64,000 nucleotides of DNA. Origin: Tyto alba. Taxonomy: Eukaryota; Chordata; Aves; Strigiformes; Tytonidae. Positions within the stretch are counted from its first letter, which is position 1, and the number at the start of each line of letters is the position of its first letter. The stretch is from positions 2,666,001 through 2,730,000 of the forward strand of contig NW_024881322.1 of the NCBI RefSeq assembly GCF_018691265.1. Direction: 5' to 3'. The position numbers and the translations under genes were made by a program. Under the pieces are notes generated by a model. That model ran no database searches. It had not been told where the DNA came from and saw only the letters and a list, made by a program, of their open reading frames with translations. Of the stretch, positions 59,897 through 64,000 are shown one piece after another.

Positions 59897-62803
59897 CAAG
59901 TTCGACAGTTCCCTTCACAGCGTGACTCTGTGACAAGGGGGACTGCTAGCTATGGGAGAGTCATGATCAAGATGATGAAATATGAAACATCAAGTATATG
60001 ACAAGACATGCAGTAAATGACCTTGAAATGTAAAAATCCAAAACAAAATGTTCTCCTCCTAAAAAAAAAAAAAAAAAAAATGAAAAAAGCATGCCCTTAC
60101 ACTTTTTGCCATCATTACAAGTATACTGAACTGATGCATAAATCATACAAAACATTATACTTCCCTATGCTTCCTAGGATCTATTGGCACCTATTGCAAT
60201 ATCTCAGAGTCTGTGTTGCTGTAACCCACCGAGCAACTGGAACTTTAGCTGGAGCCTTTTATTTTTATGCTTGTCATATGCTAGTGCAGTCTCAGGACTA
60301 AACAAGGTGGATAGATGCAGATGCTATGTAGATTGTTTTGATGACAGGACAGTGATGTAAGCAAATCTACATAAGAAAACCTACAGAGGTTCAGGAGTAT
60401 GAACTAAATTAAGTGACTTAGATTCTGAATGAGATGCCAAAAATCAAAAGGGCTGAAAGTTCTCTCCTTTCTTTCAAATACAACATGAAACCATAGGTAT
60501 GCTGCTAGTCTGTTGAATACAGAAAAAAAAAAAAAATTAAAAGTTCATTTAAACTACAGTAAAATGTTTGTGATTATCAGACCGTACTGCAGGCAGACAC
60601 ATCCTCCTCACCAGCCAGGCTAATAGGAAGTGGAAATTGCAACATCTTAAACTCCATTGAGATTTGTTTAGTTTTAGTTCTGAGATGGTCGTTTACTGCT
60701 TTCATCTAGCCATGTTTCTTGAAAGTTAGGGATTAAAAATTGAGACAGCTTTTGCCATGTTGTGCGAGGTTAACGGAATGGTTTCCCCAGGAGATCTTTT
60801 TTCTCCAATTGCTTCTGAAAGTCCGATTAATAGGAGAATTTAGTATGCTGCACTCCTTGTCATGTTGATCATTCCTACTGAATAACAGTACTTTTTCAGG
60901 TATTTAATGTCTTACCTTTCACTCAGGGGACTTCCAGCATGGTTTGCCTACTTTCTGTGTTTGGGGTGGAGCACAACAGTGTTTTTACAGCATGAATGTG
61001 AGAATACTTGTAGAAAACATTTTCTCCAACTGAAATAATAGGGAGATATTAAGTGGAAGAATGGTATAGACAAAATTTGATTAGACTTCTCTGTTCGGAT
61101 CTGCAGAGAGGTTTTACAGCATTCCCGCATGCTCGGTGTTTCTTGATAATTGTAAGCCTAGTCCTGAGCAAAAAAAGAAAGATCGGTGATGTTTAGGTGT
61201 CACTGGGCACGTTGGCTTTAACTTAATATTCTGAGGTTGGAGCCAAAACGAGTAGAAACCCAAAATATTTATCACAGCTTTGTGCACGGTCCCTCTCCAG
61301 CTGGCACCGAAGCACTCGGTGCCCAGCTCATTTTGCACTGTGCTTATGATGGGGACTAACAGAAAGTAGGGACGTACCCCACTGAACGGCCACCGTAGCG
61401 ACGAAAGTCTTGCAGGTTCTGTATTCCTAGGAGTTCCCAGATGACATTCACATCTCCACAGCAATCAACAGCCACTGCACCACAGACCTGGACAGGTATC
61501 TTTAGAGCCCCACTTCTCCTCTGTTGGTTCCCAACCATGCATTATTCTGGGTTGAGACAAAACACGAGTCTATCTCGTTCCAGCTGCTAGGCTTGTGAAC
61601 TGTTTTACACAGAGATGCCACACTTACAAAACTCTGGCTTTTGAAAGCAAAACAGCTGTGTGACTGATTAGAGAAAGTGACACACAGCCATTTTCCTCAC
61701 CATTCTCATGTGTAGTGGTCGGTGCAATGTAGGAAATACAAATAATTTAGGGACTTTGTATTCCCTAGCATGCGTATTTCATATAGGTAAAAGACAAACC
61801 CCAAGGCTAAGGAATTCAAGGTAGAGTACTGTGGGTTTAAGGCTGTCCACACCTGTACGCAGTGTTGCTTTTTCTGAGTTCTGAATTTGGATGTGGTTGA
61901 ATTTCTAGTGCTGACTTGGTGTATACCAATAGATTTAGTGAGTTTTTAATTGCTAATTTACTTTAACAAATTACAACAGATGCTGTTGTTTTATCTAAGG
62001 TATTTGCTTTGAATAGATAGGTTTTTCAATATCTGTATGAGAAGTGCTCACTTGACCATCACCCTCTCTATGACCCGCTCCTGTCTATTTTGATTAATTA
62101 ACTTATATGCAATAGTCTATGCTGCTATTTATATTCTTCCCCTCGCCCCACTTGCACCTCATCTCTCTTTGAGTGGGATAAACAACAGAACAGTGCAGAC
62201 AAATGTTTATATAGAGAGATTGAAGTTGGCTGGGAATCCTGACTCTTATGAAGAAAAATTCTTGCACATTATGTACTGGTGGAACAGAGCACACAAATAC
62301 TGTGTTTTGTTGAAAGAAAGCCAGTTATGAACAAGCATGAACAGTAATAATATAAAAGATCACCTCACTTAAGCTTCAAAATGAATACCATCTGCAAAAC
62401 TGTTCACAAGCTGCGGTAGAAAACCACAAGTGACAAAAAAATCTCAAAAGAATATTCAATATTTGAACATGACTGTTTATGGTAAAAAGAATTAGAAAAT
62501 GGCAGAGAAGATTTTTAACATTTAAAAAAAGAACTGAAAAAAAGCGAATAGCTGAAAGGGTTCCTATCTATTTCTAGCAAACTGGAGCATCCCAGGATGA
62601 ACATAAATAAATAAGTATCAAGGTGCAAGGGACGAAGGAATCACTGTTTACTGTTGAAAAAACATTGGCAATCCTTTAAAATGTAGAATTTAAGAACCAT
62701 GGGCGAATCTTAAGAGAATTCTCCATAGTGAATTGTTGTTTCTCCTTGCCCAGGATCAAATCAGTCAGCAAGCAATAATAAAGTTAATGCTGATACACAG
62801 ATT
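59897..62803. other. Non-coding sequence; no gene seen
   Basis: A20 at 60061-60080 and A14 near 60522. The 116-codon minus-strand frame at 61114-61464 and a plus-strand splice-like interval at 61440-61504 overlap, and neither is recognisable. Several CpGs cluster at 61285-61400. Confidence 0.45.
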
Positions 62804-62866
62804 TTCTTGTTTTTTTGTGGTGTTGGTTTGTTTTTGTTTTTGTTTTTTTTTTTTTTTTTTCCCCAG
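62804..62866. repeat. T/G-rich to T-rich tract ending TTTCCCCAG
   Basis: TTTTTG units and a T run of about 19 end in CCCCAG at 62861-62866, giving the same form as 51711-51762. Confidence 0.9.
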
Positions 62867-63479
62867 TATGAGCCTATAGAACTAGTTTTAAACAGCACAG
62901 GTTGGGAAGTCAAGACCTGTCTGTAGTCAAGAAGGTATCTAAGGTAATGAGGCAGAATGACTTTGGTCTGTTGGGTATCTGATGGTTGGTGTTGCCCTAA
63001 TGTGAGTCCTTACATCCCTTTTTCCATCCACTTGAAATTTCTTGGGAAGTGAAAGCTGAAGATGGTGTAGACTGTAAAAGCAAGAGATCATCATGCTTAG
63101 AGTATTAATGGCTATCTAGACAGCAGTGCCTCTACCAGTAGTCAATCACTATAGTCCTGGCAGTTTTAGCGTTAGAACTTCAGTACTACTGACCATGAGG
63201 ATGTGTGTTCTGCTAGTACATGAATGTCTTTCTGCTGCTAATCATTCTACTTTAATTCTTTGATCTACTAGAAGCTATATAATTTTTACAACTTGATGAG
63301 ACAAAATCTTTTGTTTTGAATAATTTTGGCACGTAAGTATAATCTTGTGTGGGAAAGAGGTTTATTTCTCTATTGAGATAGGGAGGAATTGTGGGAGATA
63401 GAATTTCAAAAGATTTTCCATCTTCCCTTTGCCAAAGAGTTGCTGGGACTTGAATTCTGCGTTTTTCTTTTTTTTCTGC
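62867..63479. other. Non-coding sequence; no gene seen
   Basis: Unique DNA. The 80-codon minus-strand frame at 63252-63494 is unrecognised. Confidence 0.5.
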
Positions 63480-63935
63480 CTCAAGTTCTCGCATTGTGCT
63501 ACGCCACTGACAGTCTGTCAGGAAGAACTATCGGTAGGCTGCCACTGAAGTCATTCTTGTTGATGCAGTTTGCTCCAGATCAAAATTTGGGATTGACCAT
63601 CGTGTCCTTCCTTGGTCATGTTCATGTCTGTCTTCTCGGGTTCTTGATGGTCTGTCCTTAGAAATGCGTAGGATTCCGGGAGCTGCGATCGGTAGATGGT
63701 GAATGATGAGGAAGCGGGCAATGAAGCAGCTCCTGTGGTGTGAATAATTTACTGGGATGATGCTTCCAGTCAGGCAAGACTGTGAGAGCTGGCTGCTACA
63801 GCGGACTCTAGCTGGGTCACTGTCAGCCACCACAGATTAAAGCAGCCTGAAGACTGTCATTTATCTTTTAGGGGAAGAGAAGTTCTGGAGGAATAATCAA
63901 GCACAAAGAGCGAACAGAGCTTTAAGGAAACAAGA
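63480..63935. other. CpG-enriched patch with open frames on both strands
   Basis: About 13 CpGs lie in roughly 460 bases, clearly above the background. A pyrimidine tract ending CTGCCTCAAG at 63485 could be a 3' splice site, and from there a plus-strand frame stays open to a stop at 63659-63661. On the minus strand a 101-codon frame (63528-63833) is rich in Arg, Asp and Ser. Neither protein is recognised and no AATAAA follows before the window ends. It may be an exon, a regulatory element or part of an old repeat. Confidence 0.25.
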
Positions 63936-64000
63936 CCGAAACTCTCCCTTAATTTAAGTCTTCCTTCAAAAAGCTCTCTTTTCTGCAGGGAGCACTCTCA
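63936..64000. other. Right window edge; nothing recognised
   Basis: The last 65 bases hold no feature I can name. Confidence 0.5.

Noticed and set aside
61440..61504. Exon-like interval TTCTGTATTCCTAG...GACAG|GTATCT
   Set aside because: The donor is weak, and the frame needed to follow the 58442 candidate contains a stop codon.
1..64000. Endogenous viral genes, CRISPR arrays, tRNA or rRNA genes
   Set aside because: No frame shows retroviral or other viral protein motifs, no spaced direct-repeat array is present, and no cloverleaf or rRNA-like sequence was seen. Short decayed fragments could still be missed by eye.

Overview
This window is vertebrate nuclear DNA, most probably from a bird. 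The clearest signs are two CR1 LINE copies of a GC-rich, recent-looking type (16083-16562 and 39904-40225). Each starts on the left with the short TAGAATCA-type terminal repeat that ends CR1, and both are 5'-truncated. At least one much older CR1 is also present (30146-31136), with a second probable one (53780-54150). There is no sign of bacterial organisation: no long open frames, no operons, no tRNA or rRNA genes, and no CRISPR array. The base composition is AT-rich and CpG-poor, with many poly(A)/poly(T), poly(C) and (CAAA)n/(TTTG)n tracts. This is the texture of an intron or an intergenic region.

I find no complete protein-coding gene. The longest open frame is 171 codons (minus strand, 45644-46159), resembles nothing I recognise, and is rejected. 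A few short stretches have a good 3' splice site, an open frame and a near-consensus 5' splice site, and they are listed as low-confidence candidate exons: 13-170 (minus), and 14259-14289, 20423-20471, 32869-32952, 49804-49885, 55637-55663 and 58442-58521 (plus). The 49.8, 55.6 and 58.4 kb candidates can be joined in one reading phase, and an open frame starting at 63486 also fits that phase. Chance could produce such a chain in 64 kb.

Layout. 0-9.4 kb: unique AT-rich DNA with A/T-rich tracts. 9.4-9.6 kb: a TATA-like element with AATAAA 28 bases downstream. 11.37-11.45 kb: a 22-bp minisatellite. 12.48-12.96 kb: a GC-richer block with a 10-bp hairpin, a 14-bp palindrome, a GC-box-like site and a canonical three-unit heat-shock element. 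16-17.2 kb: a young CR1 followed by A/C- and T/G-rich tracts. 17.2-30 kb: mostly unique, with a CpG-enriched patch near 22.9-23.25 kb. 30.15-31.14 kb: the ancient CR1 with a decayed reverse-transcriptase segment. 39.9-40.2 kb: the second young CR1. 40.8-40.9 kb: an exact 15-bp inverted repeat around a 91-base spacer, the least chance-like unexplained structure in the window. 41-58 kb: unique DNA with poly(C), alternating purine-pyrimidine and GGTT tracts. 58.0-58.2 kb: a long (CAAA)n-type tract. 63.48-63.93 kb: a second CpG-enriched patch at the right edge.

No genes can be shown to act together here. Regulatory and exon calls are inferences that need RNA data and cross-species alignment.
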